This document shows, piece by piece, positions 8,699 to 20,600 of a stretch of 64,000 nucleotides of DNA (positions are counted from its first letter, which is position 1; each line of letters opens with the position of its first letter). Under the pieces are notes generated by a model, which had not been told where the DNA came from, did not search any database, and saw only the letters and a program-made list of their open reading frames with translations. The position numbers and the translations under genes were made by a program. The stretch lies in NCBI RefSeq assembly GCF_003610775.1, contig NZ_RAQO01000008.1, forward strand, positions 457,839-521,838. Direction: 5' to 3'. The DNA is from Alginatibacterium sediminis (GTDB lineage: Bacteria; Pseudomonadota; Gammaproteobacteria; Enterobacterales; Celerinatantimonadaceae).

Positions 8699-9955
8699 TT
8701 AAAACTCACCCTTAAGCCATGTTGAAAGACGGCGCATTAGCTGACTGACTCCGCTATTGCTTCGCTCTTCTAACTGCTTTACAGATTTGTTTTCTTTTCC
8801 ATAGTGCAATAAACCTACTGCTGTTGCGTAAGTAGGTGCTTGAACATACTCTGTTAGCCCCGATACGTTCATCGGCTGACCAACCCGAACTTGGCATTGC
8901 AAAATACGCTCAGCGCATTCAACAACACCTTCAATTTGCGAGGCGCCACCGGTTAATACCACACCAGCACCTAGCTGTAATTTTGAACCTTGATTGCTTA
9001 AGTCTTCACCTAGCTCATCTAAGGTTGATTTAATCATGCCAAATAGCTCGCTATAACGCGGCTCTATTACTTCAGCAAGCGTCTGTCGTTGCAAACTACG
9101 AGACGGACGACCACCGACACTTGGCACTTCTATGGTGTCATCGCGCGCAACTAAACTGCCTAAAGCGCAACCATAACGAACCTTGACGGATTCGGCATCA
9201 CTTAAGGGGGTTCCAAACACAGTAGCGATATCTCTCGTTACTGAATTACCCGCTAGTGGAATCACCGAGGTATGACGCAAAGACCCACCGGTAAAAACGG
9301 CTAGATCCATAGTTCCTGAGCCGATGTCTACAACGCACACACCTAGCTCTTTTTCATCATCAGTAAGTACCGCATAGCTTGAAGCTAAAGCTGAGAAAAT
9401 TAGCTGATCAACTTGAAGTTGGCAACGCTCGACACACTTAACAATGTTTTTCACCATATCGTTATGGCAGGCAATTAAGTGTACTTTTGCTTCCATACGC
9501 ACACCTGACAAGCCTAAAGGGTTCTTGATGCCTTCTTGGTAATCAATGGCAAACTCTTGCGGGAGCACATGCAATATTCGGTGTTCGTCAGGCATTTTCA
9601 CCGATTTAGCGGTATGAATCGCGTTGTCGATATCTTCCTGAGTCACTTCTTTATCGGTGATCGGCTCCATACCGCGTTCGTTAAAGCACTGAATATGCTT
9701 GCCTGAAACCCCTAAATAGACAGAGGAAATTTTGCAATCAGCCATTAGCTCTGCTTCAGCAAGTGCTCGCTGGACCGTATCGACCACCAAATCGAGGTCA
9801 ACGACACCACCTTTATCCATGCCACGAGCGGGATGGCTACCAACGCCAATAATGCTCATCTCACCGGAATTAAGTACTTCGCCAATTAAGGCTGTAATTT
9901 TGGTACTTCCGATATCGAGACCGACAAGTAGGTTTCTATCCATTGCTTTCGTCAT
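8699..9955 (-). CDS. ftsA: Cell division protein FtsA
   Basis: FtsA is the actin-like ATPase that tethers FtsZ to the membrane. I chose the ATG at 9953-9955, giving 418 residues starting MTKAMDRNLLVGLDIGSTK, because this aligns with the E. coli N-terminus MIKATDRKLVVGLEIG. The upstream ATG at 9991 would add 12 residues. The phosphate-binding motif (LDIGSTK), the 1C domain and the C-terminal amphipathic helix (MRRLSTWLKGEF) are visible. The gene overlaps the end of ftsQ by 20 bp. Confidence 0.97.
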   Translation of the reverse strand: MTKAMDRNLLVGLDIGSTKITALIGEVLNSGEMSIIGVGSHPARGMDKGGVVDLDLVVDTVQRALAEAELMADCKISSVYLGVSGKHIQCFNERGMEPITDKEVTQEDIDNAIHTAKSVKMPDEHRILHVLPQEFAIDYQEGIKNPLGLSGVRMEAKVHLIACHNDMVKNIVKCVERCQLQVDQLIFSALASSYAVLTDDEKELGVCVVDIGSGTMDLAVFTGGSLRHTSVIPLAGNSVTRDIATVFGTPLSDAESVKVRYGCALGSLVARDDTIEVPSVGGRPSRSLQRQTLAEVIEPRYSELFGMIKSTLDELGEDLSNQGSKLQLGAGVVLTGGASQIEGVVECAERILQCQVRVGQPMNVSGLTEYVQAPTYATAVGLLHYGKENKSVKQLEERSNSGVSQLMRRLSTWLKGEF

Positions 9956-10691
9956 TGTGTTGCGAACCCTGTTGCTTCCACCCCACGGCAAATCCCGTGT
10001 CGTATCTTAAATCAATATATTGCATCCGCTGATGCTCGAGTTGTGGGTATAGCCGAAGCAGCTTTGCTATACGTTGCTCTAACTGCTCCTGCCCCACGAT
10101 AATTTCTAATCCAGTGTCGAGACGTAAATCCCATGAATGACGATTACTAAGTGCCATCGATGTTATTTTTAAACCTTGTAGCTCTAGCATCGGTCCGATT
10201 AGTGCAAATGCATCTTTAACCTTTACCGCGTCTTTATCTGGGCCACTTAAGAAAACTAAGTCGCTTTTAACCTGAGCCGGTGAACCTTGGAATACCTCAC
10301 CGTCAACGTCGACCAAAGCGTTGCCGTTCCAAGTCGCTAATGGCTGATGTTCCAATAGCCGAATGCGCAATTTATCTGGCCATTGTTTTCGCAGCGTTAC
10401 GCTTTTTATCCAAGGCAATGCTTCTAGTTGACTTTGTACTTCATCAACATCCAATGTGAAGAAATTTCCTGCCTGTGGAACTTGCGCCAATATTTGTTGC
10501 AGATCTGCATCAGCGACATACTTACGCTCTCCACTGACCAACAAACGACTCATAGGTGCTAACTGTCGGTCGCTCAAATTTTGGTACATAAGCACCACAA
10601 AACTGATCAATCCTCCCAAAACCAACACAAACAGCACAAAGCTTAGCCAGTGGCCAAGTTTTGACTCATGTTGATATTGCAAAGCCATCAT
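9936..10691 (-). CDS. ftsQ: Cell division protein FtsQ
   Basis: FtsQ is a bitopic divisome protein that recruits FtsB and FtsL. The 251-residue sequence has a short cytoplasmic tail, one membrane helix at about 17-37, a POTRA domain (about 45-115, with PQAGNFFTLDVDEVQSQLEALPWIKSV-type features) and the FtsQ domain (to about 240). Its ATG overlaps the ddl stop codon as ATGA, which suggests translational coupling. Confidence 0.96.
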   Translation of the reverse strand: MMALQYQHESKLGHWLSFVLFVLVLGGLISFVVLMYQNLSDRQLAPMSRLLVSGERKYVADADLQQILAQVPQAGNFFTLDVDEVQSQLEALPWIKSVTLRKQWPDKLRIRLLEHQPLATWNGNALVDVDGEVFQGSPAQVKSDLVFLSGPDKDAVKVKDAFALIGPMLELQGLKITSMALSNRHSWDLRLDTGLEIIVGQEQLEQRIAKLLRLYPQLEHQRMQYIDLRYDTGFAVGWKQQGSQHNDESNG

Positions 10692-11632
10692 CAGTGAGCC
10701 AGCTCCAATATTTTAAGTACCAATTGTTCGAAACTCATACCCAGTTGTTTAGCAGCCATCGGCACTAGACTTTTTTCAGTCATACCTGGTGAAGTATTCA
10801 CTTCAAGCAAATTCCAGCCGCCATTTTCATCTTGCATAAAATCAACCCTTCCCCAACCTTCACAACCAGCAGCTTGGAATGCGCGGAGGGCAATTTGTCC
10901 TAATTCTTGTTCTTGTTCTGGGCTTAAACCGCTTGGACAAAAGTACTGGGTACTATTGCTCTGATATTTCGCCGTATAGTCATAGAAATCGTGCGGTGTC
11001 GACATTCGTATCGAAGGCAATGCAGTTTGCCCTAGTATGGCAACCGTATACTCTGCGCCACTAAGCCAGCGTTCAATCAATACTTGCTGATCGTATTCAA
11101 ATGCCATGTCTATTGCGGCTTTGAGTTCGTCACAATTACTCGCAATGGCCATACCGATGCTTGAGCCCTCTAAACAAGGCTTCACCATTACTTTGCCACC
11201 TAATGCCACCAATAAACTAGCCGCTTCGTCAACCTGATAACTGTCTTTCTCAACGAGTTTGAAGTCAGCCGTTGGTAGTTCTAAGCTTTGCCAAATTTGT
11301 TTACAGCGGCCTTTATCCATTGCCAGAGCACTGCCTAGAACTCGGCTACCGGTATAAGGAATGTCTAAAAACTCCAAAGCACCTTGCAGTGTCCCGTCTT
11401 CACCGCCGCGACCGTGTAATGCAATAAAGGCATGAGTGAATTTTTCTTCAACTAAGCGATGTAAATCATAATCGGCTGTATCTATACCAAACACATTCAA
11501 ACCGCTACGCTCAAATGCGCTCAAGACAGCTGCGCCAGATTTCAAAGAAACCTCACGCTCTGCTGAGCTGCCACCCAACAATACGGCGACTTTACCAAAT
11601 TCAGAATTCAATGCTTGTTGGCTTAAACTCAC
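10691..11632 (-). CDS. ddl: D-alanine-D-alanine ligase
   Basis: An ATP-grasp ligase that makes the D-Ala-D-Ala dipeptide joined by MurF. The 313 residues include [14 protein letters not shown] (N-terminal substrate loop), [12 protein letters not shown], the ATP-grasp core [12 protein letters not shown], and the catalytic/metal region [24 protein letters not shown]. It is the DdlB type by location between murC and ftsQ. It overlaps murC by 4 bp and ftsQ by 1 bp. Confidence 0.98.
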   Translation of the reverse strand: MSLSQQALNSEFGKVAVLLGGSSAEREVSLKSGAAVLSAFERSGLNVFGIDTADYDLHRLVEEKFTHAFIALHGRGGEDGTLQGALEFLDIPYTGSRVLGSALAMDKGRCKQIWQSLELPTADFKLVEKDSYQVDEAASLLVALGGKVMVKPCLEGSSIGMAIASNCDELKAAIDMAFEYDQQVLIERWLSGAEYTVAILGQTALPSIRMSTPHDFYDYTAKYQSNSTQYFCPSGLSPEQEQELGQIALRAFQAAGCEGWGRVDFMQDENGGWNLLEVNTSPGMTEKSLVPMAAKQLGMSFEQLVLKILELAH

Positions 11633-13086
11633 TTGGACTCCTCTTTAAGCTTTTCAATTTTTAATTCACAGGCTGCTAATTGTTTGGCTAGTACCCCAAT
11701 ATTTCCCGCACCTTGAGTCAGTAAAAAATCACCACCTTTTATATGGTCAGCAAGCATGGGCGCTAAGTCGCTTGGTGTTTTTACATAAACCGGCTCCAAT
11801 CCACGTTGCCGTAACGAGCGACATAACGCGCGGCTGTCTGCACCTGGAATGGGGTCTTCTCCTGCAGAATAAACCTCAAGCAGCAACAGGCTATCAACTT
11901 GCGCGAGTACTTCGACAAAGTCTTCATACAAATCACGCGTTCTGCTGTAGCGGTGCGGCTGGAAGGCCATCACTAAACGTTTTTCTGGATAGGCGGCGCG
12001 GGCTGCCAAAATAGTTGCTAATACTTCCGTCGGATGATGCCCATAATCATCCACGAGCATGACTTCGCCATTACCCGTTTCAAATTCGCCATAATGTTCG
12101 AAACGTCGACCAATACCTTCAAACTTGGCTAATGCGCTTAAGATAGCTTCATCATCTATGCCATCTTCACTGGCAACTGCTATAGCGGCCGCTGCATTCA
12201 AGGCATTGTGCTCACCGGGCATATTCAGATCGATTCTAAGTGCCGCGCGCTCTTTGCGTAGCACCGTAAACGAACAACGCTCTCTGCTTTGGGAAAAATC
12301 TTGAATGCGCACATCCGAGCCTTCTGAAAAACCGTAGGTGATAATATGACGGCCGACTTCTGGCATTATTTCGTGGATGCCCGCATCGTCATTACATAAA
12401 ACGGCAATGCCATAAAAAGGCAGGTTGTGTAAGAATTCGATAAAAGTCGAATACAACTTATTGACGTCACCACCATAGGTATCCATATGGTCAGCTTCGA
12501 TATTAGTAACCACCGCGACCATAGGTTGTAAATGCAAGAATGACGCATCACTTTCATCGGCTTCGGCAATGAGGTAACGACTAGCACCTAAGCGAGCATT
12601 GGTACCGGCACTATTAAGCAAACCACCAATTACAAAAGTTGGATCGCGATCCGCCTCTGCATAGATGCTTGCAATAAAGCTTGTGGTTGTGGTTTTACCA
12701 TGGGTTCCGGCAACCGCAACGCCATGCCGATAGCGCATCAACTCTGCGAGCATTTCAGCTCGACGTACAATCGGAATACGCTGCTCTTTGGCGGCAACCA
12801 ATTCGGGGTTGTCCAAAGGAATTGCCGTTGATGCAACAACCACGCTTACGCCGCTAACATGTTCAGCGGCATGACCAATAAGAATACGAGCACCAGCAGA
12901 CTGCAAACGTTGCGTCATTGCATTAGGCGCCTGATCAGAACCACTAACTTGATAGCCTTCATTGGCAAGCACTTCGGCGATGCCACCCATGCCTGCTCCG
13001 CCAATTCCCACGAAGTGAATTCGCTCAACACGACGCATCTCTGGAATGCTTTGACGGACGGTTTTAGCCAGCTCAACTTTTGTCAT
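11629..13086 (-). CDS. murC: UDP-N-acetylmuramate--L-alanine ligase
   Basis: MurC adds L-Ala to UDP-MurNAc. The 485-residue protein has the N-terminal Rossmann motif [17 protein letters not shown], the ATP loop [11 protein letters not shown] near residue 120, and the Mur-ligase C-domain with [10 protein letters not shown]. The start ([19 protein letters not shown]) overlaps the murG stop by 14 bp. It precedes ddl with a 4-bp overlap. Confidence 0.98.
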   Translation of the reverse strand: MTKVELAKTVRQSIPEMRRVERIHFVGIGGAGMGGIAEVLANEGYQVSGSDQAPNAMTQRLQSAGARILIGHAAEHVSGVSVVVASTAIPLDNPELVAAKEQRIPIVRRAEMLAELMRYRHGVAVAGTHGKTTTTSFIASIYAEADRDPTFVIGGLLNSAGTNARLGASRYLIAEADESDASFLHLQPMVAVVTNIEADHMDTYGGDVNKLYSTFIEFLHNLPFYGIAVLCNDDAGIHEIMPEVGRHIITYGFSEGSDVRIQDFSQSRERCSFTVLRKERAALRIDLNMPGEHNALNAAAAIAVASEDGIDDEAILSALAKFEGIGRRFEHYGEFETGNGEVMLVDDYGHHPTEVLATILAARAAYPEKRLVMAFQPHRYSRTRDLYEDFVEVLAQVDSLLLLEVYSAGEDPIPGADSRALCRSLRQRGLEPVYVKTPSDLAPMLADHIKGGDFLLTQGAGNIGVLAKQLAACELKIEKLKEESK

Positions 13087-14188
13087 TTTCTTCTCTCTTT
13101 AACAACGCAGTACAATGTTGGGCAACAGCCTGTGTTGCATGCGTTTGAGCCAAAGCTCGAGTTTTACGCGCCATATTCAGGCGATGCTCTGGCTGACTTA
13201 ATAAACTAAAAATAGGACTTAAACTCTCGGGGCCAAAATCTGAGTCAGCAACTAAGTATGCTGCTTGCTCCGAGACAAGATACTGTGCGTTTTGGGTTTG
13301 GTGATCGTCGACCGCATATGGGTAAGGGACGAAAATAGCGCAGCGACCAGCGGCTGCAACTTCAGAAACTGTCAGTGCACCAGCGCGACATACAATCACA
13401 TCAGCCCAAGCATATGCGGCTGCCATATCATCACAAAATTCCATCACTTCGATATGTTCTAGTTGATCGCTACTAAGTAATTGTTGATAGCTTTGTAAGC
13501 ACATGTCTGCGTTTCCGCGACCTGATTGATGTTTAATTTCCAGTGTTAGTTCGCTCATTTGATCAACGATAGCGGCGAAACCCGTATTAAAAACACGTGC
13601 GCCTAAACTTCCACCGACAACCAAAATGTTAATCGCAAGAGGATTTGCAGGTCTAGCGACGTATTCTGGTACAGCTGTGATTTCACTTCGAACCGGATTA
13701 CCTACGGTAAACGTACGTTCACTCTCAGGTAACGCTCCCGGAAACGCTTGGAGCTTGCACTGCGCTATCTTAGCTAACAATTTATTAGTTAAACCCGCAG
13801 CAGCATTTTGTTCATGTAAGACCAAAGGTATTCCAAGTAGTCTTGCCGCAACACCGCCGGGTCCACTGGCGAAGCCGCCCATACCTATGACGACGTCAGG
13901 GCGAAGTCGACGTATAATTCCTATGGCTTGCACCACTGCTCTGACAATCTTAAAAGGTGCAGCAAGTCGACGAACCAAACCATTACCGCGAACACCTTGG
14001 ATATCTATAAAGTCGATATCGAAACCATGTTGCGGGACTAACTGGGCCTCCATCCGATCGCGCGTGCCAAGCCAAGTGACTTCCCAACCTTGAGCCAATA
14101 GTTCTTTGGCAACCGCAATACCTGGGAACACATGTCCACCTGTACCACCTGCCATAACCAATAATCGTGGAGCTGAAGAGTTATGCAT
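13073..14188 (-). CDS. murG: Lipid II synthase MurG (GlcNAc transferase)
   Basis: MurG transfers GlcNAc to lipid I on the inner face of the membrane. I use the ATG at 14188 ([19 protein letters not shown]), giving 371 residues; the longer frame back to 14302 lies in ftsW and adds 38 unrelated residues. The G-loop [14 protein letters not shown], a second glycine-rich loop near [11 protein letters not shown], and the UDP-binding [10 protein letters not shown] region are present. It overlaps ftsW by 8 bp. Confidence 0.97.
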   Translation of the reverse strand: MHNSSAPRLLVMAGGTGGHVFPGIAVAKELLAQGWEVTWLGTRDRMEAQLVPQHGFDIDFIDIQGVRGNGLVRRLAAPFKIVRAVVQAIGIIRRLRPDVVIGMGGFASGPGGVAARLLGIPLVLHEQNAAAGLTNKLLAKIAQCKLQAFPGALPESERTFTVGNPVRSEITAVPEYVARPANPLAINILVVGGSLGARVFNTGFAAIVDQMSELTLEIKHQSGRGNADMCLQSYQQLLSSDQLEHIEVMEFCDDMAAAYAWADVIVCRAGALTVSEVAAAGRCAIFVPYPYAVDDHQTQNAQYLVSEQAAYLVADSDFGPESLSPIFSLLSQPEHRLNMARKTRALAQTHATQAVAQHCTALLKREENDKS

Positions 14189-15359
14189 GGACTTCACTCC
14201 CATAGGCTTGGCGGTGTTGGATGCGCCATTCGTGGTCAATTCGCAATAATATTGCAACCGCTGCTGACATCGCCAGTAAACTGGAACCACCATAACTGAC
14301 AAGCGGTAAAGTTAAGCCTTTGGTCGGTAACATACCTGCCGCAGCACCCACATTAACCATGGTTTGAAAACTAAACCAAATTCCAATACCACATGCCAAG
14401 AAGCCTTCAAATGATTTATTATCCAACAACAAGTTGCGACCTATTTTCATCGCTCGAAATGCAAGTAGTAGCAGTAAAAGCAACACCACACAGACGCCTA
14501 CAAAACCTAATTCTTCCGCCATCACCGCAACTACAAAATCGGTATGTGCTTCAGGTAAGTAATCTAGTTTTTGAACCGAGTTACCCAGACCTTCTCCAAA
14601 CCAGCCGCCACGACCAAAAGCCATCAAAGACTGCGTGAGTTGATAGCCACTACCAAAGGGGTCGTCCCAAGGTTGTAAGAACGAAGTTACACGCCGCATA
14701 CGGTAAGGTGCGGCAACAATGAGCGCCACGATAGCCATTGCTGCAATAACAATAAGTCCAAAAAACTGAATAAGACGGGCACCTGCTAAAAATAGCATTC
14801 CCGTTGTGGTCACAAACATTACGATGACACTACCCATGTCTGGCTGGGCTAATAGCAACATCGCAAGGATGAGCATTACCACCATTGGCTTTAAAAAGCC
14901 TTTTAAGTTTTCACGTACTTGCTCATGGCGACGCACCAAGTAACCGGACAAATAAACAAATAATGACAATTTAGCGAACTCTGCAGGCTGCAAGGTAATC
15001 GGCCCCAGCGCAATCCATCGTGAAGATCCATTTACATTTCGTCCAATGACAAGGACTAGTACAAGTGCAATGATCGATAATAGTAGTAGCAATGCGTTGT
15101 GGCGCTGCCACCAATGCATTGGGATCTGCACTATACCAGCCATCGCAATCAAACAGACAATGAGGTAAACCCCGTGCCGCTTTGCAAAATAGAAAGGCTG
15201 ATCAACCAATGCGATCCCTTCAGGAATTGAAGACGATGCAACCATTACTAAGCCGAAACTCATTAACGCCAAAATCAACCACAATAGATTACGGTCATAG
15301 AGGCTTTGATCGGCCTTAGAATTACTAAACACGTTTGGCAATGACAATTGAATACTCAT
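14181..15359 (-). CDS. ftsW: Septal peptidoglycan polymerase FtsW
   Basis: A SEDS-family glycosyltransferase that works with FtsI at the septum. I use the ATG at 15357-15359 ([12 protein letters not shown]), giving 392 residues and an ATGA overlap with the murD stop; the frame continues upstream to 15434 but only inside murD. About ten membrane helices are apparent. SEDS signatures include [41 protein letters not shown] and [13 protein letters not shown]. Confidence 0.97.
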   Translation of the reverse strand: MSIQLSLPNVFSNSKADQSLYDRNLLWLILALMSFGLVMVASSSIPEGIALVDQPFYFAKRHGVYLIVCLIAMAGIVQIPMHWWQRHNALLLLLSIIALVLVLVIGRNVNGSSRWIALGPITLQPAEFAKLSLFVYLSGYLVRRHEQVRENLKGFLKPMVVMLILAMLLLAQPDMGSVIVMFVTTTGMLFLAGARLIQFFGLIVIAAMAIVALIVAAPYRMRRVTSFLQPWDDPFGSGYQLTQSLMAFGRGGWFGEGLGNSVQKLDYLPEAHTDFVVAVMAEELGFVGVCVVLLLLLLLAFRAMKIGRNLLLDNKSFEGFLACGIGIWFSFQTMVNVGAAAGMLPTKGLTLPLVSYGGSSLLAMSAAVAILLRIDHEWRIQHRQAYGSEVHA

Positions 15360-16675
15360 AATTGTCCCACCAACTCTTGGAAATGTTCGCCACGGGCCAT
15401 GTAGTTTTTGTACATGTCTAAACTGGCACAACATGGTGATAGTAAGACATAGTCGCCAGCCTGAGCCTTAGTTTTGCAATACGCGACAGCGTCAGCTAAG
15501 TGCTCAACTAGCTTTACTTCTGGGTGCAATTTTTCAAACAATGTTTTGTCTTTACCAAACGCAACAATGCCTGTGATTTTTTGTTGTACATTGCTCAGCG
15601 AACTAAGATCTGCGTTTTTACTATCGCCACCAGCAATCAACCATAAATGCTTTGCACTTGAGCTTAAGCCATCAATCGCGGCTAATGTGGCGCCTAAGTT
15701 AGTCGCTTTCGAGTCATTGATCCAAGCAACATCGTCTATTCGACGAAGCAATTGGCATCGGTGTTCAAGGCCTTGATAGTTTTTAGCTGCTTGTGCGCAA
15801 CCTTCTAGGTTTAAGCCCGAGGCATTAGCCAGAGCAAACGCGGCAAGTACATTTGCGTAGTTATGTTCTCCAACCATAGCCAAATCACAACTGTTCACTA
15901 ATAGCTTGTCGTTTTGACACAGGTTATTGCTGTTAGCTTCATAATTAAAATCCGCTGAACTATGGATACCAAAACTAGCTTTAGAGGCAGTAATCTTAGG
16001 ATAAGTTAAGGCATCATCAGCATTGTAAATACAGTTTATTGCATGCTTATAAATCTTGTGTTTTGTCTCGCAGTAAGCGTCATAACTTGGATAGCGATCC
16101 ATGTGGTCTTCGCTAAGATTAAGCACAGTGGCGGCAACGCAGTGTAAGCTTTCGGTACTTTCAAGTTGGAAACTTGAAAGCTCTAACACGTAAAGATCTA
16201 TATTTGTGGCAAGTAGGTCTAATGCTGGTACGCCAATGTTGCCACCAACAGCGACATTTTTCCCACATGCTTTGGCCATCTCACCTAGCAAGCTGGTGAC
16301 TGTGCTTTTACCATTCGAGCCGGTAATGGCAACGACAGGCGCGTTAGCTTCGAGGGCAAACAGTTCAATGTCACCTACAACTTTTGAACCAGCAGCGATT
16401 GCTGCCTGTACCATAGGATGAGCTCGAGGGAAGCCGGGGCTTAACACGATCAAGGAGAATTCTTTAAGCTTAGTCAGTGCTTGCTCACCTAAGTGCAGAT
16501 TAAGATGAGAGAAGTCACTTGGGACAGTCACTTGTTCACGACTGTCAAAAAGTGTAGCTTGCAATCCTTTACTCAGTAAAAAACGCACGCAACTAGCACC
16601 CGTGAGTCCAAGACCCAAGACTGCCAGCGAATGCTGGTTTTTTGCTAATAAATTATTGAGCAACACTTGCTTCAT
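15356..16675 (-). CDS. murD: UDP-N-acetylmuramoyl-L-alanine--D-glutamate ligase
   Basis: MurD adds D-Glu to the muramyl peptide. The 439 residues show an N-terminal domain with [14 protein letters not shown], the ATP loop [13 protein letters not shown] near 115, the [10 protein letters not shown] motif, and the C-domain motif [13 protein letters not shown]. It lies 3 bp after mraY and overlaps ftsW by 4 bp. Confidence 0.98.
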   Translation of the reverse strand: MKQVLLNNLLAKNQHSLAVLGLGLTGASCVRFLLSKGLQATLFDSREQVTVPSDFSHLNLHLGEQALTKLKEFSLIVLSPGFPRAHPMVQAAIAAGSKVVGDIELFALEANAPVVAITGSNGKSTVTSLLGEMAKACGKNVAVGGNIGVPALDLLATNIDLYVLELSSFQLESTESLHCVAATVLNLSEDHMDRYPSYDAYCETKHKIYKHAINCIYNADDALTYPKITASKASFGIHSSADFNYEANSNNLCQNDKLLVNSCDLAMVGEHNYANVLAAFALANASGLNLEGCAQAAKNYQGLEHRCQLLRRIDDVAWINDSKATNLGATLAAIDGLSSSAKHLWLIAGGDSKNADLSSLSNVQQKITGIVAFGKDKTLFEKLHPEVKLVEHLADAVAYCKTKAQAGDYVLLSPCCASLDMYKNYMARGEHFQELVGQL

Positions 16676-16678
16676 TAA

Positions 16679-17761
16679 TTAACGTACCTTCAAGGTAATC
16701 AAACCAATTAACACTAAGATCAATGAAATAATCCAAAACCTCACTATGACGCGCGGCTCTGGCCAACCTTTTAGCTCGTAGTGGTGATGAATAGGGGCCA
16801 TTCTAAAAATGCGTTGTCCTCGAATTTTGTACGAGCCAACTTGCAAAATCACAGATACGGTTTCAATCACAAAAACACCGCCCATGATTACGAGCAAGAA
16901 TTCTTGACGAACTAGAACCGCAACGGTACCTAGAGCGGCGCCAATAGCTAACGAACCCACATCACCCATAAAGACTTGGGCTGGGTAGGTGTTAAACCAT
17001 AGAAATGCGATTCCTGCCCCAACCAAGGCTAGGCAGACAACCACCAGTTCACTGGCGTCCTTGATATACGGAATGAACAAATAATCGGCGAAATTTACAT
17101 TCGATGTTAAATAAGCAATCAAAGCAAACGCACTTGCGACCATAACACTTGGCATTATCGCTAAGCCATCGAGTCCATCGGTAAGATTTACTGCATTACT
17201 GCTACCGACAATGACCAAATACACTAAAGGAATAAACAACCAACCCAATTGCGGCATAAGCTCTTTAACAAATGGAATAACCAATTGGGTTTGCGCTGCT
17301 GTATCCGCACTTGAATACAAATAAACAGCAATCACAATTGCCACGACTGACTGCCAAAAATACTTCCATCGTGCAATTAGTCCTGCGGGATCTTTACGTA
17401 CGACTTTGCGATAGTCATCGATAAATCCAATACAGCCATAGCTTACAAATACAAACAACATCACCCACACATAGGGGTTATCGAGTCTAGCCCAAAGTAA
17501 AGTGGATAAAACGACCGATGCCAAAATGAGCACGCCACCCATGGTAGGCGTCCCCGATTTGCTTAAATGAGATTCAGGACCATCTTGGCGCACAGTTTGG
17601 CCGATCTGTAATAGTTGCAAACGACGTATCATTCTTGGCCCCATGATCAGGCCAAATATCAACGCTGTTAACAGCCCCATTACAGAGCGAAACGTTAAAA
17701 AGCTAAATAAACTAAATGCGGAGTAATAAGGCTGTAACAGCTCCGCTAACCAAACTAACAT
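16679..17761 (-). CDS. mraY: Phospho-N-acetylmuramoyl-pentapeptide transferase
   Basis: MraY makes lipid I from UDP-MurNAc-pentapeptide and undecaprenyl phosphate. At 360 residues with ten membrane helices it equals E. coli MraY in length. Family motifs visible are [31 protein letters not shown] and the C-terminal [13 protein letters not shown]. It overlaps the murF stop by 7 bp. Confidence 0.99.
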   Translation of the reverse strand: MLVWLAELLQPYYSAFSLFSFLTFRSVMGLLTALIFGLIMGPRMIRRLQLLQIGQTVRQDGPESHLSKSGTPTMGGVLILASVVLSTLLWARLDNPYVWVMLFVFVSYGCIGFIDDYRKVVRKDPAGLIARWKYFWQSVVAIVIAVYLYSSADTAAQTQLVIPFVKELMPQLGWLFIPLVYLVIVGSSNAVNLTDGLDGLAIMPSVMVASAFALIAYLTSNVNFADYLFIPYIKDASELVVVCLALVGAGIAFLWFNTYPAQVFMGDVGSLAIGAALGTVAVLVRQEFLLVIMGGVFVIETVSVILQVGSYKIRGQRIFRMAPIHHHYELKGWPEPRVIVRFWIISLILVLIGLITLKVR

Positions 17762-19116
17762 TCGTTGTTCTCACTAAATTTATGAATTATTGCTTGTGCA
17801 ACTTTTTCCATCGCTGCACTACGTGAACCTTTCACCAATATGGCGCTAGGTTCTTGACCTAAAGAGGCGATTAGATCTTGATTTAACTCGGCTTGATCGA
17901 GGTAACTGTGTTGCCCGGGCATTGCTAGCTGCCCAAAGTGTGGTCCACATGTCCAAAGCTCAATCCCTGAAGCCAAGGCTTTGCTGGCAACCTGTTGATG
18001 TGCAGACTGACAAATATCACCAAGCTCACCCATATCTCCAGCCACTAGAATGCGGCGGCCCGACATACTTTCCAAAATTGAGGTGGCAGCAAGAAACGAT
18101 TGCGGATTAGCATTGTAGCTATCATCAATAACCGTTATACCGTCTGACAACTTACGAGTATTAAGACGCCCACGTACGCTTTGAGCAGCAGCCAAGCCTG
18201 TTACCACTGATGCCAAATTTGCGCCCATAGCAATCGCAATTGCACTGGCCGCCAAAGCATTACTGACATTATGAGCTCCAGCTAACTGGAGGCGGATTCT
18301 AGCATGCCCTATCGGGGTATGCAGGGTAAATTCACTGCCCTCTAGACCTAGTAGTTTAAGCTCTGTTGTAAAGTAGTCGGCTTGCGCATCATTAATATCA
18401 AAATATTGCCTACGACAGTGCTGTGCAGCCTTGTCTAGCTGTTCTCGCCAACTATGATTTAGCGGCGCTATTGCTAGTCCATTGCGAGGCAGTGCCTGAA
18501 ACAATTCCGACTTTGCAGCTGCCACACCAGCTTCGGATGCAAAACCTTCAATATGAGCCGCTGCAATGTTATTCACTAAGCCGACTTCCGGCGCAGCTAA
18601 ACTAGCGGTGTAGGCAATTTCACCAGCATGATTTGCGCCAAGCTCAATTACAGCTCGCTGATGCTGTGGTTGCAATCGCAACAAGGTTAATGGCACACCA
18701 ATATCATTGTTGAAGTTGCCGCCGGTCGCTAAAACTCTGTACTGTTGCTGTAAAATACCGGCGCACAACTCTTTTACTGACGTTTTGCCATTGCTACCCG
18801 TCATAGAGCAACAAGGAATCGCAAGTTGTTGACGTAAGCCTTTGGCTAGTGCGCCTAATGCTAAACGCGTGTCTGCAACAACAATCTGTGGGATGTTGAG
18901 CGAGCTTTGTTGCTCAACCAATACCGCGCAGGCACCCTTCTCTACCGCTTGTAGTAGATAGTCATGACCATCGAATTTTTCACCGCGAAGCGCTACAAAT
19001 AACGCACCTTTTTGAATATTTCGGGTGTCGGTTTCGATTTGAGAAACGGTAATATCTTGGCCAATGAGTTGACCTTGGCAAAATTCCTGCCATTGGCTTA
19101 GTTTTAGCGCGATCAT
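17755..19116 (-). CDS. murF: UDP-MurNAc-tripeptide--D-alanyl-D-alanine ligase
   Basis: MurF attaches the D-Ala-D-Ala made by Ddl. The 453-residue protein has the N-terminal substrate domain ([25 protein letters not shown]), the ATP loop [12 protein letters not shown] near residue 107, and the C-domain motif [11 protein letters not shown]. It overlaps murE by 4 bp and mraY by 7 bp. Confidence 0.98.
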   Translation of the reverse strand: MIALKLSQWQEFCQGQLIGQDITVSQIETDTRNIQKGALFVALRGEKFDGHDYLLQAVEKGACAVLVEQQSSLNIPQIVVADTRLALGALAKGLRQQLAIPCCSMTGSNGKTSVKELCAGILQQQYRVLATGGNFNNDIGVPLTLLRLQPQHQRAVIELGANHAGEIAYTASLAAPEVGLVNNIAAAHIEGFASEAGVAAAKSELFQALPRNGLAIAPLNHSWREQLDKAAQHCRRQYFDINDAQADYFTTELKLLGLEGSEFTLHTPIGHARIRLQLAGAHNVSNALAASAIAIAMGANLASVVTGLAAAQSVRGRLNTRKLSDGITVIDDSYNANPQSFLAATSILESMSGRRILVAGDMGELGDICQSAHQQVASKALASGIELWTCGPHFGQLAMPGQHSYLDQAELNQDLIASLGQEPSAILVKGSRSAAMEKVAQAIIHKFSENNEC

Positions 19117-20600
19117 TGGCTCACCTCAGCTAACAGTTGAGCCACGACGGCGCGTTCATCATAATCAATGCTGCTTGCACCGACTATTTGATAGTTCTCG
19201 TGCCCTTTGCCAGCAATTAATATGACATCTTCGCTAGCCGTTTGAGATAACGCTAATCGAAGGGCTTCACGACGATCATGACAAACAAGAACAGTGTCTG
19301 CCTGCGTAAACCCACTAACGATATCTTTGATAATTTGTGCAGGGTTCTCAAAACGCGGGTTATCATCGGTCACGATAACTTTGTCAGCTCCAAGCTCTGC
19401 GACTTTGGCCATCATAGGGCGCTTGCCTTGATCACGATCGCCACCGCAACCAAAAATACACCACAGTTGACCAATACAGTGTGCTTTTGCACCCAGCAAG
19501 GCCTTTTCTAAGGCATCTGGTGTGTGCGCATAATCAACGACAACCGCGGCTTTCCTATTTGCATGGAATAGTTCCATACGACCAGGAACTGACTGAATTT
19601 TTGCACAAGCTTGCTGCAATGCAATCGGGCCCAAGCCATAATTGAACAGGCAAACTAGTGCCGCTAGCAAATTGTCTGCATTAAAACGTCCTAAAAGCGC
19701 TGCATTTATCATAAGACTTTTAGCGCCTAGTTTTTCAGAGCACCATTGCGTCGATAAGCCCTTTTCGCTCAGCATGATTTCACTCAAGTACCAACTTGTG
19801 TTGCTATTTAGTGTTGAAAGGGATTGCGCCGAAGGATAGGTTTCTAGCATTTGTAAGCCAAAGGCGTCATCACTGTTTATTAGCCGATAAGACAGGGTTG
19901 GCCAGTCAAATAGCGCCTGTTTGGCACGACCGTATTCTGCCATGGTGCCGTGGTAATCAAGGTGGTCACGGCTCAGGTTGCTAAATACTGCACCGTTAAA
20001 AGGAACGGCTGCAACACGACCTTGTTGTAGACCATGTGATGACACTTCCATTGCCACCAGTTTAATTCCTTGCTTTGCATAGTCAGCAAGTTGTCGCTGA
20101 ATAGTTATGGGGTCTGCGGTAGTATTAATGCTTGGTTGTAACTGGCCTGGAACGCCATTACCTAAAGTCCCCATGACTGCAGCGGGTACCCCACAATCTT
20201 GAGCCAAAGCTGCGATTAGATGGGTAATAGTGCTTTTACCGTTGGTTCCAGTCACACCAACGATGTGTAAAGGATTGCCTTGAGAAAAATATGCCGCGTG
20301 ACCCAGTTGAGATAAAAGCTGATCCAAACGCCAGAAACTTACGATGGGTACACCCAACTGGTATTCAATTTCACCATGTTGCTGTTCGTGCTGACATTGT
20401 TGAATAACCGCTACAGCACCAGCATTGACTGCTGATTCGATAAACTTGCGACCATCTACCTGCATACCAGTAACCGCAACGAAAACATCACCTTTACCTA
20501 CATTTCGGCTATCCAAATGTAAATCATTGACGCTTATTTCTTCACATACGATATTGAAGTTGAGCAGGATTTTGTCAAGGCTATGAGCGAGCATCGGCAA
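19113..20600 (-). CDS. murE: UDP-MurNAc-L-Ala-D-Glu--meso-diaminopimelate ligase
   Basis: MurE adds the third residue of the stem peptide. The 495 residues contain the ATP loop GVTGTNGKSTITHL near 115 and the specificity motif DDNPRFENP; DNPR marks the meso-diaminopimelate-adding type, so the wall is of the usual Gram-negative kind. The first ATG overlaps the ftsI stop by 20 bp; the ATG two codons later (20594) is an equal candidate. Confidence 0.97.
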   Translation of the reverse strand: MPMLAHSLDKILLNFNIVCEEISVNDLHLDSRNVGKGDVFVAVTGMQVDGRKFIESAVNAGAVAVIQQCQHEQQHGEIEYQLGVPIVSFWRLDQLLSQLGHAAYFSQGNPLHIVGVTGTNGKSTITHLIAALAQDCGVPAAVMGTLGNGVPGQLQPSINTTADPITIQRQLADYAKQGIKLVAMEVSSHGLQQGRVAAVPFNGAVFSNLSRDHLDYHGTMAEYGRAKQALFDWPTLSYRLINSDDAFGLQMLETYPSAQSLSTLNSNTSWYLSEIMLSEKGLSTQWCSEKLGAKSLMINAALLGRFNADNLLAALVCLFNYGLGPIALQQACAKIQSVPGRMELFHANRKAAVVVDYAHTPDALEKALLGAKAHCIGQLWCIFGCGGDRDQGKRPMMAKVAELGADKVIVTDDNPRFENPAQIIKDIVSGFTQADTVLVCHDRREALRLALSQTASEDVILIAGKGHENYQIVGASSIDYDERAVVAQLLAEVSQ